NCBI GenBank assembly: GCA_018823175.1
Contig: JAHJIY010000040.1
Coordinates: 111,232 to 175,231 of the forward strand
Direction: 5' to 3'
DNA: 64,000 nt
Source: Pseudomonadota bacterium
GTDB taxonomy: Bacteria > Desulfobacterota > Desulfobulbia > Desulfobulbales > JAHJIY01
A program made the translations under genes and the position numbers. Below the pieces are notes generated by a model. The model worked only from the letters and a program-made list of their open reading frames with translations, was not told the origin of the DNA and searched no databases. The stretch's first letter is position 1. Every line of letters begins with the position of its first letter. Shown here one piece after another: positions 53,000 to 60,905 of the stretch.

Positions 53000-53034
53000 T
53001 TCAAAGAAGAGAGACGCTCAAAATCCGGCAAGCG

Positions 53035-53517
53035 CTATGCCTTTTTAGCCCTGGTCATGGCAATGGTCCCGGTCTTAACAATCTCCTGGATGCCGATCGG
53101 ACGAAGAATATCAATTACTGCGTTAATTTTACTGGCATTACCCGTAATTTCAACCGCATAGCTTTTGGAGCTGACATCAACCACCTTCCCGCGGAAAATA
53201 TCAATAACCCTCAGCACTTCCGCCCGAGTCCCGGCTTCAGCTTTTACCCTGATGATCGCCATCTCCCGCTCAACATATTCAGTCTCGGACATATCCGTGA
53301 CCTTGATGACATCAATCAACTTATGCAATTGTTTAGTAATCTGCTCGATAATATTATCTTCGCCACTGGTAACCAAGGTAAGACAGGACACCTCCGGCTC
53401 CAGAGTTTGAGCGACAGAAAGGCTTTCGATATTAAACCCTCTACCACTGAACAAGCCGGTAACGCGCGAAAGAACCCCTGGTTTATTTTGTAATAATACA
53501 GAAATTGTATGTTTCAT
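53035..53517 (-). CDS. ilvN: Acetolactate synthase small (regulatory) subunit
   Basis: A 160-aa regulatory subunit. The N-terminal ACT domain reads HTISVLLQNKPGVLSRVTGL and FSGRGFNIESLSVAQT, which carries the Gly/Asn residues for valine binding. VIKVTDMSETEYVEREMAII and FRGKVVDVSSKSYAVEITGN form the C-terminal part. It activates and confers valine feedback on the catalytic subunit encoded 35 bp upstream. Typical length. Also called ilvH in enterobacteria. Confidence 0.95.
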   Translation of the reverse strand: MKHTISVLLQNKPGVLSRVTGLFSGRGFNIESLSVAQTLEPEVSCLTLVTSGEDNIIEQITKQLHKLIDVIKVTDMSETEYVEREMAIIRVKAEAGTRAEVLRVIDIFRGKVVDVSSKSYAVEITGNASKINAVIDILRPIGIQEIVKTGTIAMTRAKKA

Positions 53518-53552
53518 ATAGGTACCTTAATCCTTAAACAAGACGAAATTTA

Positions 53553-55256
53553 TTAAACCAAAAGCATCTCGGTTGTAGCCTTCCCGGCCGGAACCATCGG
53601 ATATACTCCCTCTTCCCTGGCAATGACAAAATCCATAATTACCGTATTATCTGTGGCCAAAGCCTCCTTGATCACAGGCTCAACCTCGCTGGGTTTTGTT
53701 GCCCTTAAGCCCACAGCGCCATAAGCCTTTGCCAAAGCAACAAAGTCAGGAGCAACATCAAGTGGCGTTGCCGAATATTTCTTATCATAAAATAATTCCT
53801 GCCACTGGCGAACCATCCCCAGATAATTATTGTTCAAGATAGCAATCTTGACCGGACATTTATACTGTCTGGCGGTAGCTAATTCCTGGATATTCATCTG
53901 GATACTGCCATCACCGGCGATATCGATAACCGTTTTACCGGGAGCCGCCATTTGCGCCCCGATCGCGGCAGGTAAACCGTAACCCATGACCCCTAGCCCA
54001 CCGGATGTCATGAAAGTACGGGGCTTATTAAAATGATAAAATTGCGCGGCCCACATCTGATTCTGACCAACTTCCGTGGTGATAATCGCATTACCGCCGG
54101 TCAATTCATCCAATTTCTGAACAACAAACTGGGGCTTAATTACCCCCGTCTCCTCAACGTAGCCTAAAGGATGTTTTTTCTTCCATTCCCTGATTTCATT
54201 AAGCCAGGGAGTAATCTTTTCTAACTGCCCATCCTGATCGAGGGCATTATTCCTTTTCAGCCAGCCGTTTATGCCGGCTAATGCGTGTTTACAATCTGCA
54301 ACTATCGGAATATCAACTCCAACATTCTTACTGATTGAAGAAGGATCTATATCGATATGTATTATTTTGGCATTAGGCGCAAATGCGTCAATCCTGCCGG
54401 TTACTCTATCGTCAAATCTGGCGCCGACCGCAATCAGCAGGTCACAATTAGCTACCGCCATATTGGCATAATAAGTGCCATGCATCCCGAGCATCCCCAT
54501 GGACAGGGGATCAGTGCCGGGAAAACCGCCAAGCCCCATTAAAGTCATGGTAACCGGGATGTTAAGTTTATGGCTGAGCTCGGTCAACTCTGCACTGGCG
54601 TTTGAAGCGATAACTCCGCCACCGGCATAGATTACCGGCTTCTTTGCCTTGACAATGGCCTTGCAGGCTTTTTCAATCTGTCCGGGATGCGGCTCATATG
54701 TGGGACGATAAGTCCTCATTTTTACCGGACCCGTTGGTTCGGTATAGTTAACCATGGAAGCGACAATATCTTTTGGCAAATCAACCAGGACCGGACCGGG
54801 ACGACCAGTCCTGGCGATATGAAAGGCCTCACGAATTGTCGGGATCAGATCATTGACATCTTTCACCAGATAATTATGTTTGGTACATGGTCTGGTTATG
54901 CCGACAATATCAACCTCCTGAAAAGCATCATTGCCGATAAGTTGGGTCGGAACCTGACCGGTAAAAACAACAATCGGGATAGAATCACAATAGGCGGAAG
55001 CAATACCGGTAACCGTATTGGTGGCGCCAGGCCCGGAAGTAACCAGAGCAACACCGACTTCTCCCTTCACCCTGGCATAGGCATCAGCGGCATGAACCGC
55101 AGCCTGCTCATGTCTTACCAAAACATGGGTGAGATCCTCATTGCGAAGTAATTCATCATAGATATCAATGACCGCGCCGCCGGGAAAACCGAAGATAACG
55201 TCAACGCCCTGCTCTTTCAGGCATTTCATTAAAGCCTGAGCGCCTGTGATTTTCAT
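53553..55256 (-). CDS. ilvB: Acetolactate synthase large subunit
   Basis: A 567-aa ThDP enzyme. [17 protein letters not shown] and [18 protein letters not shown] hold the catalytic Glu (about residue 50). [19 protein letters not shown] and [20 protein letters not shown] cover the FAD-binding middle domain. The ThDP/metal motif is [20 protein letters not shown] ending with [12 protein letters not shown]. It makes acetolactate or acetohydroxybutyrate. First gene of the ilvB-ilvN-psd-pssA-leuA-asd run. The ketol-acid reductoisomerase gene ilvC, often between ilvN and the lipid genes in related bacteria, is missing here. Confidence 0.96.
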   Translation of the reverse strand: MKITGAQALMKCLKEQGVDVIFGFPGGAVIDIYDELLRNEDLTHVLVRHEQAAVHAADAYARVKGEVGVALVTSGPGATNTVTGIASAYCDSIPIVVFTGQVPTQLIGNDAFQEVDIVGITRPCTKHNYLVKDVNDLIPTIREAFHIARTGRPGPVLVDLPKDIVASMVNYTEPTGPVKMRTYRPTYEPHPGQIEKACKAIVKAKKPVIYAGGGVIASNASAELTELSHKLNIPVTMTLMGLGGFPGTDPLSMGMLGMHGTYYANMAVANCDLLIAVGARFDDRVTGRIDAFAPNAKIIHIDIDPSSISKNVGVDIPIVADCKHALAGINGWLKRNNALDQDGQLEKITPWLNEIREWKKKHPLGYVEETGVIKPQFVVQKLDELTGGNAIITTEVGQNQMWAAQFYHFNKPRTFMTSGGLGVMGYGLPAAIGAQMAAPGKTVIDIAGDGSIQMNIQELATARQYKCPVKIAILNNNYLGMVRQWQELFYDKKYSATPLDVAPDFVALAKAYGAVGLRATKPSEVEPVIKEALATDNTVIMDFVIAREEGVYPMVPAGKATTEMLLV

Positions 55257-55368
55257 AAGTATGTTCCTCTTTAAATTTAATCCCTAAAATCATGGAAATA
55301 ATAAACTATTCAACCACATCGGAAATACCAGATATACCGATGACTGGATCAAAAGCATAAGCATGAAT

Positions 55369-55397
55369 ATATATAATAATATCCAATATCTTGTCAA
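55369..55397 (-). promoter_or_regulatory. Sigma-70 promoter of the ilvB operon
   Basis: On the minus strand a consensus TTGACA (55397-55392) is followed after 16-17 nt by TATATA or ATATAT (near 55375-55369) in a run of A/T. It points to ilvB, about 115 bp away. I looked for a leader peptide with branched-chain codons in the gap and did not find a convincing one. Confidence 0.6.
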
Positions 55398-55454
55398 CCC
55401 TGTTTATGAAAAGAAAATCCCTTGTTTTCGACCATTTATCCGTGAAAAACACAC

Positions 55455-56327
55455 TCACGATGCCATAGTCAATTCTCCAATCTCTGGCAGAATACCGGCC
55501 TGACGACCCCTGGTCAGAAAATCACAAACAGCGGCCACACCTTCTTGCTCCAAATTCTCGGAATATGAATTAACATAAAGCGAGATATGGTCCGACATGA
55601 CCTTTTCATCCAATTCCTGGGCATATTTTTTGACATAAGACATACAAAGTTCCGGTTTGGCAAAAGCCTGCCGCAAACTTTCCCTTACCGCCTGATCTAT
55701 CCTCCGGATGGTCTCCATGCCGAGAGAACGCCTGGCCACTATACATCCCAGAGGAATCGGATGACCGGAAATCTTCTCCCACCAGCCACCAAGATCTTCA
55801 ACTAAATCCAATCCCATCATCTTATAGGTAAATCGACTCTCATGGATAATAACCCCGGCGTCAACCTCACCAGCCAAAATGGCCGGCATAATTTGATCAA
55901 ACCGCATGTCGACCAGATTCCGGCAGTCCGGCCTGAAAAGACGCAAAAGCATTGCCGCTGTCGTCAGTTTCCCGGGAATCGCAATTTTTAACCCATGAAT
56001 ATTTGCCGGATCGACTCGGCCGACAGTCACCAGCAAAGGGCCGCAACCACGTCCCAAGGCGCTGCCTGTATTAAGTAACACATATTTATCAAGCACATGC
56101 CCCAGAGCATGAAAAGAAATCTTGGTCACATCAAGTCGCTCTTCCAAAGCCCAATTATTCAAAGTCTCAACATCGGCCAATATCTCATCCGAAAATTCCA
56201 GGCCACCGGAGATTAATCGATCATGAACCAGACCATTAAAAATAAAGGTATCATTAGGACAAGGAGAAAATCCGATTGAAAGTCTGCTGGAGGGAATAAC
56301 CATGGATTGATCAACCGGGAACAACAA
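55455..56327 (-). CDS. mqnD: 1,4-dihydroxy-6-naphthoate synthase (futalosine pathway)
   Basis: A 290-aa periplasmic-binding-protein-fold enzyme. LSIGFSPCPNDTFIFNGLVH is the MqnD signature (SPCPNDTF), LNNWALEERLDVTKISFHAL and LNTGSALGRGCGPLLV follow, and IHESRFTYKMMGLDLVEDLG is conserved. It releases 1,4-dihydroxy-6-naphthoate from cyclic de-hypoxanthine futalosine in menaquinone synthesis. It overlaps mqnB by 17 bp (an alternative ATG at 56303 removes the overlap). The gene codes for a cytosolic protein with no signal peptide. Confidence 0.94.
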   Translation of the reverse strand: MLFPVDQSMVIPSSRLSIGFSPCPNDTFIFNGLVHDRLISGGLEFSDEILADVETLNNWALEERLDVTKISFHALGHVLDKYVLLNTGSALGRGCGPLLVTVGRVDPANIHGLKIAIPGKLTTAAMLLRLFRPDCRNLVDMRFDQIMPAILAGEVDAGVIIHESRFTYKMMGLDLVEDLGGWWEKISGHPIPLGCIVARRSLGMETIRRIDQAVRESLRQAFAKPELCMSYVKKYAQELDEKVMSDHISLYVNSYSENLEQEGVAAVCDFLTRGRQAGILPEIGELTMAS

Positions 56328-56967
56328 TTTTTTGCACGAAAGAGCCTATTATCCCGGCACACTTCAAGGCGGCTTGATCAACCTGCCAATTTTGCCGGTT
56401 TCGGTCCTCAACCATATTACTTACGCAACGAATTTCCAGGCACGGAAGATGGTAAAAAGCTGATACCCTGGCCACTGCCGCCCCTTCCATATTTTCACAT
56501 AAAGCGCCAAAACGAGTCCGCAAACATCCCCCCCTGGTAGCTGTCCCGCTCACGGAATTTACCGTAACAAAGGTTCCCGTCTTAAAAGAAATGGCATTAG
56601 CGGTGAGAAAATCATGGGCCAGGGAGAAAAGATTGTTTTGCAGGATGAATTCAGTATGCAGCGGCAGATCCGGAACATCAAATTCTACAACCTGGTCACC
56701 GAAGCAAACCCCCAGATCCCCCAAAACTTCACGATCCGCCAGGCAGATATCAAGAAGCCCGCACTCGGAACCGAAATAGGCTCCAGCCACCCCGAAACCA
56801 ATTATCCCTTCAACTTTTTTGCTGTTTTTTGCAAGATAGCGGGTCAAAGACAAAACAGTTTCAACCAATCCAATACCAGTGACCAGAAAATCAACCCCAG
56901 GCAAAGCGCCCAACTTCTCTCGCAGGGGTTTCATTTCAATATCGGTGGCGGATACCAGTAAAAACAT
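56311..56967 (-). CDS. mqnB: Futalosine hydrolase
   Basis: A 218-aa nucleosidase of the MTA/SAH phosphorylase-like fold. VTGIGLVETVLSLTRYLA, IIGFGVAGAYFGSECGLLDI and CENMEGAAVARVSAFYHLPC (the MEG active-site motif with Glu and the usual nucleobase contact) identify it. It hydrolyses futalosine to de-hypoxanthine futalosine and hypoxanthine. It precedes mqnD, the later step of the same pathway. No mqnA, mqnC or mqnE is in this window. Confidence 0.92.
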   Translation of the reverse strand: MFLLVSATDIEMKPLREKLGALPGVDFLVTGIGLVETVLSLTRYLAKNSKKVEGIIGFGVAGAYFGSECGLLDICLADREVLGDLGVCFGDQVVEFDVPDLPLHTEFILQNNLFSLAHDFLTANAISFKTGTFVTVNSVSGTATRGGCLRTRFGALCENMEGAAVARVSAFYHLPCLEIRCVSNMVEDRNRQNWQVDQAALKCAGIIGSFVQKIVVPG

Positions 56968-57023
56968 TTATCACTCTTGCCAATAAAAAAAGGGGTTAAC
57001 GCCAATAGCTTTGATCTGATGGT

Positions 57024-57407
57024 CTAATAAATCGGGGGCAAATGGTTGGAATCGAATCGTTTAACAACCTTATTCTGGTGATCAAGAACAGCTATCCGGG
57101 GCTGGTAGGCATCCATTTCCTCTGGAGAATAAATGGCATAGCTGACAATTATAATTAAATCTCCGATCATCCCTTTCCGGGCGGCGGCACCGTTTAAAGC
57201 AATCGTTCCGGAATCGGCTGGACCTTCAATAACATACGTGTCAAATCGCTCACCGTTATTGACATTATAGATTTTAACCTTCTCAAAAGGCAGTAATCCT
57301 ACCTCATCCATCAAATCTCGATCAATGGTGAGACTTCCTTCGTAGTTAAGGTTAGAGTCAGTTACGGTCGCACGATGCAACTTTGATTTAAGCATATTTC
57401 TAAGCAT
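57024..57407 (-). CDS. panD: Aspartate 1-decarboxylase precursor
   Basis: A 127-aa pyruvoyl enzyme. MLRNMLKSKLHRATVTDSNL followed by NYEGSLTIDRDLMD aligns with E. coli PanD, with the Gly24-Ser25 self-processing site at the same position. GERFDTYVIEGPADSGTIAL and NGAAARKGMIGDLIIIVSYA are also conserved. It decarboxylates aspartate to beta-alanine for pantothenate. It follows panC by 17 bp. Confidence 0.96.
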   Translation of the reverse strand: MLRNMLKSKLHRATVTDSNLNYEGSLTIDRDLMDEVGLLPFEKVKIYNVNNGERFDTYVIEGPADSGTIALNGAAARKGMIGDLIIIVSYAIYSPEEMDAYQPRIAVLDHQNKVVKRFDSNHLPPIY

Positions 57408-57424
57408 TAATATTTCTCACTTCA

Positions 57425-58297
57425 TTAAATTCTGGTAACAATATTACCAAGTAAAATTCCTAAATGATCGTTATCGATTAATCTGGTGTTGCCAACCTTG
57501 ACCGCCATAACCAGAAAGGATTCCGCATTGATTTTATCCTGAGTCATCAAGTCATCCCGATCAACGATATCGATATATTCTATCTCAACATTACCATATG
57601 ACAATATAAGCTCCCGCAACTCAATGACAAGTTTCTCCGCCTCTGAAAAACCCGCCATCACCCTTTTTCGCGCCATTTTTATGGCATTGTAAAGGCAAAG
57701 AGCCGAGGGCCGAGAATATTTATCAAGGTAGGTGTTTCTTGAACTCATGGCCAAACCATCATCTTCACGGACAATAGGATGGGCCAGGATATCAATCCCC
57801 CAGTTCAAATCCTTAACCATCCTTCTGATAATAGCCAATTGCTGAAAATCCTTACTGCCAAAAACAGCACACTGAGGTCGGACAAGATTAAACAACTTGG
57901 CAACCACCGTGGTCACTCCGTCAAAATGGCCGGGCCGACTGGCTCCACACAAGGTCAGACCAAGCTTGTCGACCGTAACCTTACTAAGGGCACCCTCAGG
58001 ATACATCTCCTTAACTTCCGGGGAAAACAAGACATCGATCCCTTCCCGGGCAGCCATAGCTTTGTCGCGTTCGAAATCACGAGGATAATGAGACAAGTCC
58101 TCTGCAGGACCAAATTGAATGGGATTAACAAAAAGACTCACAACAACACATTCGGCTTGCTTCCGGGCCATCCGCATCAGACTAAGATGACCTTCATGAA
58201 AATATCCCATGGTCGGCACAAATGCTATCGACCGCCCTGCCCTGACCATCTGATCAGACCATTCGGTCATCCGGGGCAAAGAGCGGATAACTTCCAT
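57425..58297 (-). CDS. panC: Pantothenate synthetase
   Basis: A 290-aa ligase. FVPTMGYFHEGHLSLMRMAR is the ATP-binding HIGH-type motif (HEGH), FVNPIQFGPAEDLSHYPRDF is the conserved second block, and FGSKDFQQLAIIRRMVKDLN and SSRNTYLDK (the KMSKS-equivalent SSRN loop) follow. It joins pantoate and beta-alanine. It is the first of panC-panD-mqnB-mqnD, all on the minus strand, supplying CoA and menaquinone precursors. Gaps are 17, 56 and -17 bp. Confidence 0.97.
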   Translation of the reverse strand: MEVIRSLPRMTEWSDQMVRAGRSIAFVPTMGYFHEGHLSLMRMARKQAECVVVSLFVNPIQFGPAEDLSHYPRDFERDKAMAAREGIDVLFSPEVKEMYPEGALSKVTVDKLGLTLCGASRPGHFDGVTTVVAKLFNLVRPQCAVFGSKDFQQLAIIRRMVKDLNWGIDILAHPIVREDDGLAMSSRNTYLDKYSRPSALCLYNAIKMARKRVMAGFSEAEKLVIELRELILSYGNVEIEYIDIVDRDDLMTQDKINAESFLVMAVKVGNTRLIDNDHLGILLGNIVTRI

Positions 58298-58442
58298 TAC
58301 TATCTATCCTGCAAAGCTTGCAAGACCCTCTATTCCCAAAAAAACGATTGAGTCATTTTGAGCAACTCGCCACATCCGTTTAAAAGATGTGATGACTCAA
58401 ACAAAAGATCTTGCAAACATAAAAACGTTGACCGACAAGACA

Positions 58443-59162
58443 TTAATTGGCAGATGTTTCCGACCCAACCTTGCCTGCGGCAGCCTGCAGATATTTAAGT
58501 CTGTTTTTAATCAGGGCCTGTTCAGGACCAACGATATCGCCTGCCTTTTCATAAGCCTCTATTGCCTTGACCAAATCTCCCTTCTTTTCATAAACCCTGC
58601 CCTGGGAAGCATATCCCTGTGTTGCAAAACCTTCAAACTGAACAATATCCCCATAATACTTAAGGGCCTTATCCAGTTCTCCCTGATTTTCACAAGCAAC
58701 GGCAACACTATATCGGACAAGAGGCAACAAAGGACTCCCGGTCGAAAGATCACCCAGAATCGTCTCATATCCGGCAATCGCCTTCACATAGTCCCCCGAC
58801 CGTTCTGATATATGTGATTGTTCAAGTCTGGCCCATATCGCAGCATCGGTAGAGGAGTGACGATCAACCACCGCAGCGAGAAGATCAGCCCGCAGCAGAT
58901 CATCACTTTCCTGCATGGCCGCGGTAAGCATCGTGGAGGACTCACTCCTTTTATTTTCTAAATAGTAATCAAACACACTCCAGGCAACCACCAATAACAT
59001 AAAACAAACACCCACAAGCTGGATCTGTTTGATATTTTTTTTGATATAGGAAGTCAGTTTAGGAGGAAGCCCCAACTCATCAAGAAGGGTGCTTGACTTA
59101 TGAGGGCCGGACTGTTCAGCCTGCCGAATAATCTTACTATCGAATATATCCTGTTGACTCAT
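58443..59162 (-). CDS. Membrane-anchored TPR protein (YfgM-like)
   Basis: A 239-aa protein with one membrane helix (about residues 50-68, IQLVGVCFMLLVVAWSVFDY) after a cytoplasmic N-terminus. The periplasmic part holds tetratricopeptide repeats: DYVKAIAGYETILGDLSTGS, PLVRYSVAVACENQGELDKA, LKYYGDIVQFEGFATQGYAS and KGDLVKAIEAYEKAGDIV, with the A8-Y-A20 pattern visible. Proteins of this layout include YfgM (TPR_21) and act as partners of the Sec machinery. I cannot specify its role. It ends 145 bp before panC. Confidence 0.8.
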   Translation of the reverse strand: MSQQDIFDSKIIRQAEQSGPHKSSTLLDELGLPPKLTSYIKKNIKQIQLVGVCFMLLVVAWSVFDYYLENKRSESSTMLTAAMQESDDLLRADLLAAVVDRHSSTDAAIWARLEQSHISERSGDYVKAIAGYETILGDLSTGSPLLPLVRYSVAVACENQGELDKALKYYGDIVQFEGFATQGYASQGRVYEKKGDLVKAIEAYEKAGDIVGPEQALIKNRLKYLQAAAGKVGSETSAN

Positions 59163-59431
59163 TTAACCGTCCTTTGATAAAAGGTTACACTACACAAAAG
59201 ATAAGAACACCATTTCCTCAGGTCCCGAACAAGACTGACCCGCATAATTATTCGGACCAATATGTAACAAGATGGATAATATAACTTTAAGAACAAAAAA
59301 AATCATCTGTGATTTTACCCATCCCGGCGGTAAAATAAAAAAATATGGTTATCCGTCTTGTTTCAGAGTCAACCTCCGAAACAAATTAATCCCAAAATTA
59401 ACCTTCGAACTATTGGCTGAATATTTAAAAA

Positions 59432-60814
59432 ATGCTGACCTCATATTCCACCAGAATTCAATCTGTTTCAGAAATTACCAGATCAATAAGAGGGCTGCTT
59501 GAAACGGAGTTCCCTTTTGTTACCGTAGCAGGAGAGATTTCCAATCTGCGCCAACCCCACTCCGGACACCTTTATTTCACCTTGAAAGATGCGGAAGCAC
59601 AGATCAAGGCCGTAATGTTCAAACCGCAACAACGTTACCTGGGCCGATCCCCGGAAAACGGCATGCAAATTATTTGTCGGGGCCGGATTTCCGTTTATGA
59701 ACAGCGGGGAGAATACCAGATAATCATCGACACCATAGACAGTAAAGGAACTGGAGCGCTACAGATAGCCTTTGAAAGACTCAAAAACATGCTGGCTGAA
59801 CAAGGATTATTTGACCAGCAACTCAAACGAAAACTACCGTTCCTGCCCGAACTTGTTACCCTGATTACTTCTCCCGATGGAGCCGCCCTGCAGGACTTTA
59901 CCAAAGTGGCCCGCACCAGATTTCCGGGCCTCTCCCTTGAGGTATTTCCAGTACGCGTTCAGGGAGAAGGGGCCGCAAAACAGATTGCCGAGGCGATTTT
60001 CGAAATAAACAAAAGAGGCAAATCAGATATTATCGTTCTATGCCGGGGAGGCGGTTCCATTGAAGATCTCTGGGCCTTCAATGAAGAACAGGTGGCCCGG
60101 GCCATTTTTGCCTCCACTATTCCGATTGTTTCGGCGATTGGTCACGAGATTGACTTCACGATCAGCGATTTTGTCGCCGACTACCGGGCCGCCACCCCGA
60201 CGGCCGCAGCAGAAGCAGTAATCCCTGACCAAAAAGCACTTAAGCAAAAAGTATCCATTCTGGAAAACCGATTGGCTTCAATTTTCACCAACCAAATCAA
60301 CCAACTGCAAGGAATTATCCTTGATCATAGACGCATCCTTGGCGATCCAACTACGGCCTTGTCACACTTTAGCCGGGAACTGGTCCACGCCAGAACAATC
60401 ATGACCCATGCCTTGGCAGGACAATTGCGCGAAAAAACCTCGGGGCTGGAAAAACAAAAGGGAAACCTGCTCAAATTCAGCCCGGAAAATCGGCTGAAGG
60501 TCCAAAATCAATACATCAAAGAAATATACAAAAAACTTTGTCTGATGGCCCACTTACAGATCGAAAGGAAAAAAGCGGCGCTACAAAAAGCCGCCTCTCT
60601 GCTTGACGCGGTAAGCCCGCTGGCGGTATTGGGGAGAGGTTATTCAATAACCCGGTCCCAAGAAGGAGAAGTTGTCAGGTCAACCGATCAGGTTACACTC
60701 GAGGAAAAACTGGAAATTTTATTACATAACGGCAGCCTGTCCTGCCGGGTTACAGATATTAAAAAACCTTATACCACAAACACACCCCAAGGGTTCTGTT
60801 CAATCCCCCCTTGA
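59432..60814 (+). CDS. xseA: Exodeoxyribonuclease VII large subunit
   Basis: A 460-aa nuclease subunit. An N-terminal OB fold (FPFVTVAGEISNLRQPHSGH, LYFTLKDAEAQIKAVMF) binds DNA. The catalytic domain has ITSPDGAALQDFTKVARTRF and CRGGGSIEDLWAFNEEQVAR, with the conserved Gly/Asp motif, and SAIGHEIDFTISDFVADYRA. A coiled-coil arm (about 280-400) and RGYSITRSQ near the end complete it. It cuts single-stranded DNA with XseB; the small-subunit gene is not in the window. ATG 59432 starts the conserved region. A 269-bp gap separates it from the divergent TPR gene. Confidence 0.95.
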   Translation: MLTSYSTRIQSVSEITRSIRGLLETEFPFVTVAGEISNLRQPHSGHLYFTLKDAEAQIKAVMFKPQQRYLGRSPENGMQIICRGRISVYEQRGEYQIIIDTIDSKGTGALQIAFERLKNMLAEQGLFDQQLKRKLPFLPELVTLITSPDGAALQDFTKVARTRFPGLSLEVFPVRVQGEGAAKQIAEAIFEINKRGKSDIIVLCRGGGSIEDLWAFNEEQVARAIFASTIPIVSAIGHEIDFTISDFVADYRAATPTAAAEAVIPDQKALKQKVSILENRLASIFTNQINQLQGIILDHRRILGDPTTALSHFSRELVHARTIMTHALAGQLREKTSGLEKQKGNLLKFSPENRLKVQNQYIKEIYKKLCLMAHLQIERKKAALQKAASLLDAVSPLAVLGRGYSITRSQEGEVVRSTDQVTLEEKLEILLHNGSLSCRVTDIKKPYTTNTPQGFCSIPP

Positions 60815-60825
60815 AGGGGACACTT

Positions 60826-60905
60826 CCTTCGGGGCGCATCAGTCTCGATGTCTCGCAAACTCGCTTATCGGTTTGAGCCGGTTAAACGGCTCAACTCAGC
60901 TTTAA
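60826..60905. repeat. REP-like hairpin repeat, copy 3 (longer form)
   Basis: Contains TTGAGCCG-GTTAAA-CGGCTCAA (60873-60894), a perfect 8-bp stem with 6-nt loop, and GAGTTTGCGAGACATCGAGA read on the minus strand. The order AAAGCTGAGTTGAGCCG then GAGACT-ATGC matches copies at 36238-36297 and 39392-39450 with an insertion in the middle. It lies in the convergent gap after xseA and may also help end transcription. Confidence 0.55.

Noticed and set aside
59272..59502. 76-codon plus-strand frame upstream of xseA, considered as xseB
   Set aside because: It overlaps xseA in another frame and does not resemble the small-subunit helical hairpin.
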